DNA of 64,000 nt from an uncultured Oscillospiraceae bacterium (GCA_910588045.1 CAJUPS010000005.1:1-64000), one strand, 5' to 3'. Shown: positions 16,363 to 25,825, counted from the first letter of the stretch. Notes: generated by a model from the sequence alone, not told the origin. Translations and numbers: made by a program.

Positions 16363-18057
16363 ATGAGCAAGAATTTCCACCGGGACTACGCCGACAGCGT
16401 GGGCCATTTCTGTCAGAGCATTCCCTCCTCTCTGCGCATCTCCGCACAGGAGGTCGACTCCTATTTCCGTGCGTGCACGCTGTGCCTCTGGGCCGTGGGC
16501 GGCGAGTCCGGGGGAAACCGGGGCGGCGACGTTATCGGCATTAACCAGATCTATACCGACCGCCAGGTGAAGTTCACCGCCGCCCAATTTGACAAGGCCA
16601 TCTCCTACTACCAGGCAAACCCCCACTACACCGTGGGCGTGCCGGACTTCTTCCGCAAACTGGCCGACGCCGACGCAACAAACGGCACCACCTACAGCCG
16701 GACCTTCGCCGAGGTGCAAAAAAACCTCCTGATGCTCTGCGCGGCCTACGACGGCGCTTTCTCCTTCGCCGAGAGCCGCCGGATCACCATGCTCTACAAC
16801 CAGCTGGTGGAGTGCTGCGACAAGGCCGGGGTCCCCGCCGCGCCCGCCACGCCCGGACCGGATGCCTACCTGGGCGGCGCCCCCAATCTCTCCGACGCCC
16901 CGTCCAAGGACGCCGGAAAAGAGCTCAACGACCTCATGGACGAGTTCAGCAAGGTCCTCAGTCGGGACAACCGCACCCGGGGCCTCTACGATGACTTCTT
17001 CGGCGGGTCCGGGAAGCCCGGCGACCCCATGGCCCCTCTGCCGGTGGCCGGAGGTCCCGGGGAACCCGCCAATCCGACCCCCGCCTCCTCTGCCCCCGCC
17101 GGGGCGGCGGCGGAGACCGAGCCGGAACCCCCTAAGCCCACCCTGGAGGAGGCCATGGCGGAACTGGACCATCTCATCGGCTTGGATGTGGTGAAGAAGG
17201 ACGTGGACAGCCTGGTCAACCTGGTCAAGGTCCGGAAGCTCCGCCAGGAGCGGGGCATGAAGACCCCGGACATGAGCTTCCACCTGGTGTTCTCCGGCAA
17301 CCCCGGCACCGGCAAGACCACGGTAGCCCGCATCGTAGGCAAGGTATACAGCGCTCTGGGGATCCTCTCCAAGGGCCATCTGGTGGAGGTGGACCGGTCC
17401 GGCCTGGTGGCCGGGTACGTGGGCCAGACAGCCATCAAGACCAAGGAGGTCATCGACAAGGCCCTGGGCGGCGTACTGTTCATCGACGAGGCGTACACCC
17501 TCGCCCCTGAGAATGCGGATAAGGACTTCGGCCAGGAGGCCATCGACACCATCCTCAAGGCCATGGAGGACCACCGGGACGACTTCGTGGTCATCGTGGC
17601 GGGCTATGCCACCCTGATGCCCCGCCTCATCGACTCCAATCCGGGCCTGAAATCCCGGTTCAACAAGTATCTGTACTTCGAGGACTACAACGGGGACCAG
17701 CTCTACGAAATCTTCAGGGGAAGAGTGGACCGCAACGACTACAAGCTCTCCGAGGACGCCGAGGCGGCGGTGAAGGACCACCTCCAGGAGCTCTACGAGG
17801 ACCGGGATGGCAACTTCGGCAACGCCCGGGATGTGCGCAATCTCTTCGAGAAGATCGTGGCCGCTCAGGCGGACCGGGTGGCCGAGCTGGAGGATCCCAC
17901 GGACGAGGATATTTGTACCATCACCGTAGAGGACCTGAAGGACTTGATGGACGTCCCTCTGCGCCCCCAGGAGCCGGAGGGGGAGGCGCAGGGCGAGGAC
18001 GGCGCTCCGGAGGAACAGGGGTCTGCGGAGAGCAGCGACAGCGCGGACCCTGTATGA
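16363..18057 (+). CDS. CbxX/CfqX-type AAA+ ATPase with N-terminal helical domain
   Basis: The 564-aa protein has a helical N-terminal domain (about 10-155) that reads like a TerB-type fold (LLMLCAAYDGAFSFAESRRI), a Pro/Ala-rich linker (155-260) and a C-terminal AAA+ module: Walker A GNPGTGKT at 312-319, Walker B VLFIDEA at 371-377, and a sensor region SRFNKYLYF. The AAA+ part resembles SpoVK/CbbX-like ATPases that remodel protein complexes. An acidic tail ends the protein. It stands alone under its own promoter, so its client is unknown. EccA of type VII secretion belongs to the same ATPase family, but no secretion genes are nearby. Confidence 0.8.
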   Translation: MSKNFHRDYADSVGHFCQSIPSSLRISAQEVDSYFRACTLCLWAVGGESGGNRGGDVIGINQIYTDRQVKFTAAQFDKAISYYQANPHYTVGVPDFFRKLADADATNGTTYSRTFAEVQKNLLMLCAAYDGAFSFAESRRITMLYNQLVECCDKAGVPAAPATPGPDAYLGGAPNLSDAPSKDAGKELNDLMDEFSKVLSRDNRTRGLYDDFFGGSGKPGDPMAPLPVAGGPGEPANPTPASSAPAGAAAETEPEPPKPTLEEAMAELDHLIGLDVVKKDVDSLVNLVKVRKLRQERGMKTPDMSFHLVFSGNPGTGKTTVARIVGKVYSALGILSKGHLVEVDRSGLVAGYVGQTAIKTKEVIDKALGGVLFIDEAYTLAPENADKDFGQEAIDTILKAMEDHRDDFVVIVAGYATLMPRLIDSNPGLKSRFNKYLYFEDYNGDQLYEIFRGRVDRNDYKLSEDAEAAVKDHLQELYEDRDGNFGNARDVRNLFEKIVAAQADRVAELEDPTDEDICTITVEDLKDLMDVPLRPQEPEGEAQGEDGAPEEQGSAESSDSADPV

Positions 18058-18121
18058 GCGCCGTGATATGATTCAAGCCGCAGGCGCTGCCCCGAAAAAG
18101 GCGGAGGCGGCAAACCGGAAG

Positions 18122-19027
18122 CTACCATTCACAGCATCTGTTCCATTCCCTCATGAGAATGTCAAATATATCATTTAACCTCTTGACTATGCCCTCATTT
18201 ACCGGAACTTCCTTATCAAGAAATTGCATCCCTCTTTCTCCCATAAAATCGACACAGTAGAGCAGACAATAGAACACGAACGCTTTATACTCGATCGCGT
18301 TTGGATGGATTTCATCCAACAGATCATCAACATATTTCGTATCCAAATCCATATTGAGCAATGCAACCCTCGTCAGTGCAGCAAAGGTCAGCATATCACC
18401 CAGACCGATCCAATCAACGTCAATGATTCCGGATACTTTTCCCCCATAAATCAACAAATTTTTTGTGCTAATATCATCCAAATATGGCGTCGGTCGGACC
18501 GCATCCAAATATTCTTTTATTTCCTGCTGCAATTTTTTCAGGGTATGTATTTTGTCCGTGTCGAAGTGACGATTTCTTTTGATCCGCGCATGGGCACGAT
18601 CCAGCAGTTCATCAATAAAGTCGTTCCATGTCCAATCCCTATCTGTTGCTATATCCATTCTGGATACTCTTCTCTGTATCGCAACGACTTCCTTGGCAAT
18701 TTGCTTTTTCTCATCGTCATTTAACTCATTATAGACCGTTCCAATGTCATCCCCAGGAATGTAGGAAAGGATCAAAAACGAATGGTCTCCATCGGTTCCC
18801 TTCGATAACACCACAGGCACCGGAATTTCACATACCGACAGCTTGTTGAGCCAATCCGCAGTTGCTTCATAAGCGTCCCTTTCTTTACTGCACCTGAGGA
18901 TAAACTTTTCCGCAGCAGTGGAAACAGCAAATACATAGTTCGCAATACCAATGCTGCACCGCTCTATTTGCACGACGCTCTTTTTCGTATTGTTTTCAAA
19001 TATGGCAATGGCTTCCTTACAATCCAT
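18122..19027 (-). CDS. Aminoglycoside-phosphotransferase-like kinase
   Basis: The 301-aa protein has the APH/choline-kinase fold: a nucleotide-binding N-lobe (FILRCSKERDAYE), the catalytic loop YLDDISTKNLL (where most relatives have HGDxxxxN) and the metal-binding IIDVDWIGLGD. It may phosphorylate an antibiotic or a small alcohol; the altered loop leaves the substrate open. Base composition is about 40% GC in sampled lines, far below its neighbours, which points to recent transfer. Start choice is uncertain: ATG at 19027 or, six codons upstream, at 19045 (MERTCC). Confidence 0.75.
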   Translation of the reverse strand: MDCKEAIAIFENNTKKSVVQIERCSIGIANYVFAVSTAAEKFILRCSKERDAYEATADWLNKLSVCEIPVPVVLSKGTDGDHSFLILSYIPGDDIGTVYNELNDDEKKQIAKEVVAIQRRVSRMDIATDRDWTWNDFIDELLDRAHARIKRNRHFDTDKIHTLKKLQQEIKEYLDAVRPTPYLDDISTKNLLIYGGKVSGIIDVDWIGLGDMLTFAALTRVALLNMDLDTKYVDDLLDEIHPNAIEYKAFVFYCLLYCVDFMGERGMQFLDKEVPVNEGIVKRLNDIFDILMREWNRCCEW

Positions 19028-19054
19028 ACAGCATGTACGCTCCATCCTCTGTAA

Positions 19055-19081
19055 ACTAACAATTAAAAAGCAATTGTTAGT
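19055..19081. promoter_or_regulatory. Perfect inverted repeat at the transcription start of the phosphotransferase gene
   Basis: Arms 19055-19064 and 19072-19081 (ACTAACAATT / AATTGTTAGT) with a 7-nt loop lie directly downstream of the minus-strand -10. It may be an operator or a leader hairpin. Confidence 0.5.
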
Positions 19082-19087
19082 CAGTTC

Positions 19088-19133
19088 ATTATAAAGCAGC
19101 ACCTGCCGAAAAGCAATTTCTTTTCGGCAGGTG
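19088..19133 (-). promoter_or_regulatory. Promoter and upstream hairpin of the phosphotransferase gene
   Basis: On the minus strand TTGCTT and TATAAT (complement of 19088-19093) are 17 bp apart. The -35 lies inside a perfect hairpin whose 14-bp arms are near 19101-19114 and 19120-19133 (ACCTGCCGAAAAG type). The hairpin is also placed to terminate transcription from the hydrolase gene upstream. Confidence 0.5.
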
Positions 19134-19193
19134 TTATACAATATACGCCCTAAGGATACGGCCCTCCGCCGTTGCAGAGACAGCAAGAGCAGG

Positions 19194-19805
19194 TCACGGC
19201 AGAGCCAGCACGGCCACCTGACGGGGCGTCTCCCTTGTCAGGGACATGGTGTTGGCGGGATAGGTCTTCACCGCCTCCCGGGGATAGAGCGCCAGGAAGT
19301 CCTCCAGCGTGCCCAGGACGTCGAAACCCACGGGCCCCTTCCGGTAGTGCATAGGAATCACCACACCGGCCCCGATGGCGTCGGCTGCCTGCTTCGCCTG
19401 GGCGGCGTCGATGGTGTAGAACCCTCCCACCGGAATCAGGACGGCATCGCAGCGGCCGATCTCCGCCAGCTGCGAGGCGCTCAGCTGGTGACCCAGGTCG
19501 CCCAGGTGGGCCACCGTGAGCCCTTCTGCGGTAAAGGTGCGGACCATGTTGCTGCCCCGCAGGGCGCCGCCCTGGTCGTCGTGGAAGGTGGAAATCTCTC
19601 TGACCGTGAAGGGATTTTCCTTCCCGGATGTCAGGCGGACGTTCTCCGTCCAGCCGTGGTCGAAGTGGTCGTGGCTGCAATAGACGGCGTCCGCCTCCGC
19701 CTCAATGTCGGATAGGCCCTGTACCTCACGGTAGGGGTCCAGCAGGACCCGGAAGCCGCCGCTCTCCAATACAAAACACGAGTGGCCCAGCCAGGTGATG
19801 GTCAT
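19194..19805 (-). CDS. UlaG-like metallo-beta-lactamase-fold hydrolase
   Basis: The 203-aa protein has the metal motif SHDHFDHG (HxHxDH), an upstream WLGHSCFV strand, HLGDLGH and a C-terminal PMHYR, as in UlaG/YtnP-like single-domain hydrolases. It is predicted to be a cytosolic metal-dependent hydrolase of unknown substrate. The start at 19805 has AGGAGG at the right distance; an ATG two codons upstream is too close to that site. It lies downstream of deoD on the same strand. Confidence 0.85.
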   Translation of the reverse strand: MTITWLGHSCFVLESGGFRVLLDPYREVQGLSDIEAEADAVYCSHDHFDHGWTENVRLTSGKENPFTVREISTFHDDQGGALRGSNMVRTFTAEGLTVAHLGDLGHQLSASQLAEIGRCDAVLIPVGGFYTIDAAQAKQAADAIGAGVVIPMHYRKGPVGFDVLGTLEDFLALYPREAVKTYPANTMSLTRETPRQVAVLALP

Positions 19806-19857
19806 GTTCATGTCCTCCTATTCCTGTTTCTCCATTGGAAGTGTGGTATCGCTATTT

Positions 19858-20592
19858 TCAGGGGCGGGAAACGGTTCCCTTCTCCGCCATCTTCACAGCG
19901 GTCTCCAGGGCGATCTTCATCATGGTGGTAAAGCTGGTTTGCCGCTCAGAGGCGTCCAGCTCCTCGCCGGTAACGATGCTGTCGGAGATGGAGCAGAGGG
20001 CCAGCGCCCGCTTGCCCAGCTTGGCGGCGGTCATGTAGAGCCCCGCGGCCTCCATCTCCACCGCCAGCACGCCCATTTCCGCCCACTTCATGGTGGACTG
20101 GGAGGCGTCGTAGAAGGTGTCCGAGGAGAGCAGGTTGCCCACGGGCATCTCCACGCCGATCTCCCGGGCGCAGGCCACGGCGGTCTCCAGCAGCGTAAAG
20201 TCCGCGATGGGGGCAAATTGGCCGGGGAGGCCGTACTGATGGGCAAAATGGGAGTTGGTGCAGGCCCCCTGGCCCGCCACCACGTCCCGCAGCTTCAGCT
20301 TCGCGCTGATGGCCCCGGCGGAGCCGATGCGGATGATGTTGTCCACATCGTACTGGCTGAACAGCTCATAGGCGTAGATCCCCATGGAGGGAATGCCCAT
20401 ACCGGAGGCCATGACGGAGACGGGGGTCCCCCGGTAGGTCCCGGTGTAGCCGTGGATCCCCCGGACGTTGTTGACCAGCCTGGCGTTCTCCAGGAAGGTG
20501 TCCGCAATAAACTTGGCCCGGAGGGGATCGCCGGGCATGAGGACGGTCTTGGCGAAATCGCCGGGATTGGCGGAGTTATGAGGAGTAGACAT
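19858..20592 (-). CDS. deoD: Purine-nucleoside phosphorylase, DeoD type
   Basis: DeoD splits purine nucleosides with phosphate into base and (deoxy)ribose-1-phosphate for salvage. The 244-aa length fits the hexameric bacterial family (about 235-240). The motifs GDPLRAKFIA (phosphate site), RIGSAGAI, EMEAAGLY (ribose and base contacts) and SDSIVTGE are present. AGAAGG stands before the ATG. Confidence 0.95.
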   Translation of the reverse strand: MSTPHNSANPGDFAKTVLMPGDPLRAKFIADTFLENARLVNNVRGIHGYTGTYRGTPVSVMASGMGIPSMGIYAYELFSQYDVDNIIRIGSAGAISAKLKLRDVVAGQGACTNSHFAHQYGLPGQFAPIADFTLLETAVACAREIGVEMPVGNLLSSDTFYDASQSTMKWAEMGVLAVEMEAAGLYMTAAKLGKRALALCSISDSIVTGEELDASERQTSFTTMMKIALETAVKMAEKGTVSRP

Positions 20593-20712
20593 ATCGTTTT
20601 ACCTTCTTTCTATTCATGATGACGCGTGCTGCAATCCGATGATACCCATAGTATACCACAGCCGGAGAAAAATGGAAAGCCTGTTTTCCCACAGCAACGC
20701 ACCGGCTCTTGA

Positions 20713-23250
20713 TCATTCCAGATAGCCTTGGACCGCCCTCAGCAGCTTTGCCATCTGCATGGAATGAAAGCGCGCCATCCGGGGCCAGTCCTCCTCTGCG
20801 CCAATGCCGACCTCCGCCAGCTCATCCGAAATCTGGGAGGCGCGGGTCTCGTCGGACCGGTTCCACGTCAACGCGCCGCCGTATGCCGCCTCGATCTCCA
20901 CCTTATGGGTGAGGAGCCGGTCGAAGATTGCCTTGTTCTTCTGATAATTTCCCACATCAATGTAGATCTTCACCAGGGCGGAATTGAAATTCGCAACGCA
21001 TACCGGATGCACCCCCGGCACCGTGGTAATGCCGGAGACCGTGTTGCCGGTCGTATCGCCGCTGTAGGTAAATGTGCCGGTGGCCTCCCGGATGGCCGAC
21101 ATGGCGAACTGCCAATACCTCTTCCGGATGGCATGGCGTCCTTCCGCAAGATCGTCCGCCTGCTCCGGCTCGTCCAGGCAGAAGATCAACTGCTCCGGGT
21201 CCTCCCCAAAGAGGGGGAGGAGCTTCTTCAGCATGTTGATCTTTGACTGCGTATCTGTCCCGGTCAGAACATAAACCCCGTCCTCAATCTTCCGGGAGGA
21301 GTGAAACTGGTCCGGCTGACTGGAGAAATGGAGGGACATATCCTCGCCGGGGTCGCTGCTGCGGGCCAGGCGGGTCAGCACGGACCGATCCTTTTCGTGC
21401 AGCTGCATCAAAACCTGCTGGTACATCTCCGTCCAACTGTTCACTGGCTGTTCGATCCCGTGGAAAAGATAGCGCGAAATCACCTTTCCCGTCAGCGGGG
21501 TATCCTCCTCCAGCGCCACCCGGTCCATCTGGCGAACCGGCGGACAATAGGCGGTTTCCGGCCTGGGCCAGAGCGTCACCGCCTCGTCCTGCAAGATGGC
21601 GTCCCGCTGCTCCAGCTCTGCCTCGGTCCACTTTTCCTGCTTCTTGATCCAGCGGTTGATGTGGAGACCGCCCTCTTCAAACCCTCCGGTCATCGCCTTT
21701 TTCTCGGGGAAGCGGGCGTTTTGATACTCGGAATTGTACCCCGTCAGGGTCAGATTTGCCAGTCTGTGCAGCCACTGCTCATAGATCCGCTCAAAGTCCT
21801 CCCCCAAATCCTCCATCCACCCGTGGGTCAGGGTCTGCGGCATGATGTGCTCTATGGACAGCGCTCCGCTGTCCAGCTTGTTCCAGACGCCGATGGAGCC
21901 ATCCTTGAGGCCCCCGTTTTCCAGCCGCTCAAAGAGGTACTTCCTGTTTTCGCCCCGCATCAGATAGACGCTCTTCTGGGAGAGGGCCGCGCGAAATTCC
22001 TCGTCGGTTGGGAACCGTCCGGACTCCCGCTTCCCGTTCAGGGTATGGATCAGTTTCTCACAGTAGTTCTCCGTCGTTCCGTCCAGATTGACAATGTCGC
22101 GGTGCAAAAACAGGAATATCTTGTTCAGGGCGTTGGTGGGCAGGTCGCAGATGGTCCTCCGGAACAGATAGACCTCGGTCTGACGGAAGATGCTGAGGAT
22201 GTCGGCCTCCCCCAGCGTTCCGGCGTCCTTCAGCCGCAATATCTCCAGGAAGAACGGCCGGGTAACCGTCGTTTTCAGCCGGTTCAGACGGTAAATACAC
22301 CAGTCCAGCTCGGAGGAACGGGGGGAAGTAACGTCCGGCTGAATCAGCCTGTGGTATCGCCTGGCATAGGCGAGCATGTCCTTCAGAATATCCTCTGTGG
22401 TCTGCCCGTCCCGCTCGGCCTCCTGCCGGAAGCTCTTGAAGCTGGGATAGACATTTTTAAGATTGGGGATCGTCTGCTGCTTGATGCTGAGATAATCCCG
22501 GACAAAGGAGCTGACGTCGTAGCCCGTGTTCTTCTCGATCTCGTTCCAATACTTTGTGTAGTAATGCTCCTGCTCGTGGAGCGACAGCCCCATGAGAATG
22601 TAGTTGCGGATCTTATCGCCTTCGCTCAGCGCCAGACCGGTGGAATTCAGGCTTTCAAAAATCAGCTGCGGGTCGTCCTCGTGGTTCAGGGTGATGTTGA
22701 TGATCTGCAATTTGCTGATGGCGCTGTAGAGGGCGTCAACGGATATTTCCTGCCGCCGGATGCGCTCGCAGAAATAGCGGTAGTTGATGGTAAGATTCGA
22801 CTCCGCAATTTGTTCGGCGTCATCGTCAAACAAGCTGACAAACGCCCGTTGATCGTCTTTGATCGGCTTGAGCTTGATTTTCTGACTCTCGTTTCCAAAT
22901 TCGTCAATCAGATACCGCTTGAGCAGCAGAGAGGACAGATTTTTTTGCTCCGCCCGCACCGCGCCCGCCTCCAGCAGGCGGTGTATCGCCAGCATCAGCA
23001 GGGAAACCGTCGTAAGGCGCTGCTGCCCGTCAATGATGAGATAATCCATCATCTGCCCGCCGGGATCGCTGACCGAGACGACGCTCCCGAAAAAGTGACT
23101 GTTCAGTCCCTTCCGCGCGACCGACACCAAATCGTCATACAACTGACGGCATTGTTCCATTTTCCAATCATAATTGCGCTGGTAAACCGGAATAATGAGG
23201 TGGGCGCTGCCGCCCATATATTGAATCAGCCATTGCTCATACCCCTTCAT
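20713..23250 (-). CDS. DUF262/DUF1524 protein, GmrSD-like type IV restriction enzyme
   Basis: The 845-aa protein has an N-terminal DUF262 (ParB/Srx-like) domain with VYQRNYDW (22-29) and DGQQRLTT (74-81), and a central DUF1524 HNH-type nuclease with EHIMPQ near residue 467 followed by LANLTLTGYNSEYQN. The last 270 residues form a further domain that I do not identify, with motifs such as CVANFNSALVKIYIDVGNYQ. Family members act as modification-dependent restriction enzymes or other phage-defence nucleases. The ATG at 23250 is chosen for its GGGGGGAG site; an upstream ATG at 23289 lies inside the adjacent MITE. Fused GmrS and GmrD halves are typical. Confidence 0.88.
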   Translation of the reverse strand: MKGYEQWLIQYMGGSAHLIIPVYQRNYDWKMEQCRQLYDDLVSVARKGLNSHFFGSVVSVSDPGGQMMDYLIIDGQQRLTTVSLLMLAIHRLLEAGAVRAEQKNLSSLLLKRYLIDEFGNESQKIKLKPIKDDQRAFVSLFDDDAEQIAESNLTINYRYFCERIRRQEISVDALYSAISKLQIINITLNHEDDPQLIFESLNSTGLALSEGDKIRNYILMGLSLHEQEHYYTKYWNEIEKNTGYDVSSFVRDYLSIKQQTIPNLKNVYPSFKSFRQEAERDGQTTEDILKDMLAYARRYHRLIQPDVTSPRSSELDWCIYRLNRLKTTVTRPFFLEILRLKDAGTLGEADILSIFRQTEVYLFRRTICDLPTNALNKIFLFLHRDIVNLDGTTENYCEKLIHTLNGKRESGRFPTDEEFRAALSQKSVYLMRGENRKYLFERLENGGLKDGSIGVWNKLDSGALSIEHIMPQTLTHGWMEDLGEDFERIYEQWLHRLANLTLTGYNSEYQNARFPEKKAMTGGFEEGGLHINRWIKKQEKWTEAELEQRDAILQDEAVTLWPRPETAYCPPVRQMDRVALEEDTPLTGKVISRYLFHGIEQPVNSWTEMYQQVLMQLHEKDRSVLTRLARSSDPGEDMSLHFSSQPDQFHSSRKIEDGVYVLTGTDTQSKINMLKKLLPLFGEDPEQLIFCLDEPEQADDLAEGRHAIRKRYWQFAMSAIREATGTFTYSGDTTGNTVSGITTVPGVHPVCVANFNSALVKIYIDVGNYQKNKAIFDRLLTHKVEIEAAYGGALTWNRSDETRASQISDELAEVGIGAEEDWPRMARFHSMQMAKLLRAVQGYLE

Positions 23251-23274
23251 AGAACTCCCCCCTTTTTCTGTCTT

Positions 23275-23437
23275 AGAACCTGTATTCATAACCGGGGGAT
23301 GCTGGATGAGCGAGGATTTTTCTCGCCGGACAAGGAAATTTTTTGAAGCAATCCTGACGGATTGCGAGGAAAATTGACGCCGTACGGCGGGGAAAAGACC
23401 GCCCAGACAGCGTGCAACGGTTGTGAATACAGGTTCT
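23275..23437. mobile_element. MITE-like inverted-repeat element A
   Basis: The terminal repeats AGAACCTGTATTCAnAACC match at 18 of 19 positions (23275-23293 and the complement of 23419-23437). The element is 163 bp, has no coding capacity and shares the internal block AATCCTGACGGATT and a following GAAAAGA with element B. It lies just upstream of the DUF262 gene. One end of it is found again at 46037-46060. Confidence 0.75.
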
Positions 23438-23501
23438 GAGTGCCTCTATTGCGCATTTTCACAGGTCCTAAACGCTATTTTACCGGCTTTTCAGGCATAA
23501 G

Positions 23502-24836
23502 TCAACCGGGAATCAGCGTTTTCCCGCCATGCCGGTACAACCGATATGTAACCGCCGCCGCAATCGTCCATCCGATGGGCCACGCAAACCATACGCTGAA
23601 CGCCGAATGGAATGCCGCCGAACAGAGCACCGCAACACCGGCCCGCAAGCCCAAGTCCAGGAAGATACTAAATACCACATCCCACATTCGTTTCGCTCCA
23701 CTCAAAAGGGAATCGCACATGACCTTGAATGAGGCAGCGAAGTAGAATGGGGCCGCAATTCGCAGAAAGTCGATCCCGGTTTGCAAGGCCGCAGCGGAGG
23801 GGTCATCCAAAAAAATCCGGATCAGAAGGGCAGGGCACGCCTCGTAAAGCAGGCACATAGCAAGGGAGATCACCCATACGAATTGGACGGACGCCTTAAA
23901 CCCCGCCTTGACGCGGCACGGTTTCTCCGCTCCAAAATTCTGCGATGTATAGTTGATGACCCCGCTTCCAATCGTGGAAAAGCAGGCGGTAACTAAATTA
24001 TTCAGCTTTACCGCAGCGGAGTATCCCGCAATGACTGCCGCTCCATAGACGTTTACAACGCCCTGGATCATAATATTTCCAGCGGCGACAAAGCACTGCT
24101 GAAGAACACTAGGAATGGCTACGAAAATAAATTCCCGGAGCATAGAAAAAGTAAAGACGGGTGCGTTTCCAACCGGCAGACTTTTCATTTTCAGCGCCGT
24201 AACAACCAGCGCCGGGATGCAGGCCGTACCCTAGCAGATAAAAGTAGCCATACCGACACCTGCAACTCCCATATCGAATTTCGCGACAAACAGAATATCC
24301 AGGGCAATGTTCGCAGTAGAGGATGCCGCGAGAAACAGGAAGGGCGTCCTGGAATCCCCCAGCGCAGAAAAAATCCCATTGGACACATTGTAAAAAAACA
24401 TGAACACAAGGCCGCACAGGTAAATCCGCAGATAGGTCAGGGAGTCATCAAAAATTGCCGCCGGGGTTTGAATGATCCGCAGCAAGGGGGCGGCCAAAGC
24501 GGCGCCCGCTGCCAGAAGCAGAGCGTAGATATACCCAGTAGCAATGAGCGAAGTGGAAATTGCAGTTTTGACCTTATCGTAGTCCTTCGCGCCAAAATAG
24601 CGGGAGACGGTTACCGAACATCCCGTGTTGCAGCCTACAGCAAAAGCCAGAAAGATCATCGTGATCTCATAGCTGTTTCCGACCGCCGCGAGAGCATCTT
24701 CCCCGATAAAGCGTCCGGCCACAAAACTGTCCGCAAGATTATATAGCTGCTGAAAAAACACGCTGCCGAACAGGGGCAGGCAGTAACTCCGAATAACCCT
24801 GCCAGGGTCGCCAACGGTCAGGTCCCGATTTGCCAT
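23502..24836 (-). pseudogene. MATE-family multidrug exporter with one amber stop
   Basis: Two consecutive open pieces (24836-24231, 201 aa; then 24188-23502) lie in the same frame and are separated only by one TAG codon at 24231-24233. Read through, the frame gives a 444-residue protein, the normal MATE length of about 12 helices. The first half has the MATE start (FGSVFFQQLYNLADSFVAGR) and VGCNTGCSVTVSRYFGAKD. Relatives usually have Gln after the Cys of the ATxxCQ segment, so a single CAG-to-TAG change explains it. The frame is otherwise intact, so the mutation is recent, a sequencing error, or read through by a suppressor. Confidence 0.8.
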
Positions 24837-24846
24837 ATGGATTTCC

Positions 24847-24899
24847 TCCGTTACAATATACTCCGGCAGGGGTTGCCCACCACAGCATATTGTAACGGA
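24847..24899. promoter_or_regulatory. 13-bp perfect inverted repeat before the MATE gene
   Basis: TCCGTTACAATAT (24847-24859) and its complement (24887-24899) flank 27 bp and end at the MATE ribosome site. On the mRNA the 3-prime arm runs into GGAGG, so folding could hide the ribosome site; as DNA it could be an operator. Confidence 0.5.
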
Positions 24900-24931
24900 A
24901 ACAGAAACGATTCGCTATCGCCGTGCCGCCG

Positions 24932-25825
24932 TCATTTGGTAGTATCCTGCCATTTTTGACGGTAGGCGGTAGGTGTTAATCCCAAGCTGGCCGAGAACAC
25001 CTTCCCGAAAAAGCTGCTGCTCCCAAAGCCGCAGGCATGGCTGATCTGCGTGATGGTATCATTCCCATCTGACAACATTCTGCACGCGATCTGCAAACGG
25101 AAATCCTTTATATATTCGGCCGGTGATGTGTGGAGAAATTTCTGAAATGAGCGATAGCACTCCCGCTGGCTGACGCACCCCGCCATCGCCACATCGGACA
25201 CGGCGATCCTTTCCTGGTAGTGTTCGTGAATGTAGCGCAGCATTCGTTTCACTTTCTCGCTGGATTCCACCGCTGCCTCTGTAACAGGCGGCAGCAACGG
25301 CAGCAGGTCGCTCCATATACTGGTAAGGGCCTCCCGGAGCTTCAACTCATAGCCAAACTCGCGTTCAGAAATAGCAAAAGAATTTTTCAGCTTCTCCAGC
25401 ACACCGATATGCCCCGGACTGTCGGGATAAAGCGGAACGAGGTCGATCTGTGGGGCGGTGAGGACAGGGGAAAAGTATTTCTGATAGATCTGCCCGTCCG
25501 TCTGACCGTACAAAAGGGAGGCGTGAAAGATATGCAGCAGCTGGATGGTATCGCAGGCGTTCTCCCGCGGCCTTGTTGTGTGCAGCACGCCCGTATTGAC
25601 AAGTCCTCCGGAACCCGCAGGGAATACCATACGGCCACGGGATGTCTCATACTCTAACGAGCCGCGCTCTACAAAAAACAGTTCCACCGCCTTATGCCAG
25701 TGCCAGCAAACCGTGTACCGATTGAGAAAGGCCCTGGATTTCGTATAGGGAAAAGTCCGGGAAAGCCCCTCCAAGGTCTCCTCACCGGTGTTCTCGTTCA
25801 ATCTCATTTCAAGAATATCCGCCAT
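24932..25825 (-). CDS. AraC-family transcriptional regulator
   Basis: The 297-aa protein has an N-terminal cupin-type sensor part (YTVCWHWHKAVELFFVERGS, with HWH near residue 42) and a C-terminal AraC DNA-binding domain: IAVSDVAMAGCVSQRECYRSF and ITQISHACGFGSSSFFGKVF. The ATG at 25825 has GAGGAG 9 bp upstream and is preferred to the longer start at 25879. It is read in the same direction as the MATE gene that follows and may regulate it. Confidence 0.88.
   Translation of the reverse strand: MADILEMRLNENTGEETLEGLSRTFPYTKSRAFLNRYTVCWHWHKAVELFFVERGSLEYETSRGRMVFPAGSGGLVNTGVLHTTRPRENACDTIQLLHIFHASLLYGQTDGQIYQKYFSPVLTAPQIDLVPLYPDSPGHIGVLEKLKNSFAISEREFGYELKLREALTSIWSDLLPLLPPVTEAAVESSEKVKRMLRYIHEHYQERIAVSDVAMAGCVSQRECYRSFQKFLHTSPAEYIKDFRLQIACRMLSDGNDTITQISHACGFGSSSFFGKVFSASLGLTPTAYRQKWQDTTK

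Noticed and set aside
16363..18057. Type VII secretion EccA-like gene
   Set aside because: The ATPase family is shared, but there are no WXG100, EccC or membrane-core genes anywhere in the window.
24231..24233. Programmed recoding (pyrrolysine or readthrough) at the TAG in the MATE gene
   Set aside because: MATE proteins need no such residue, Gln is the usual amino acid here and no recoding signal was seen; simple mutation is more likely.
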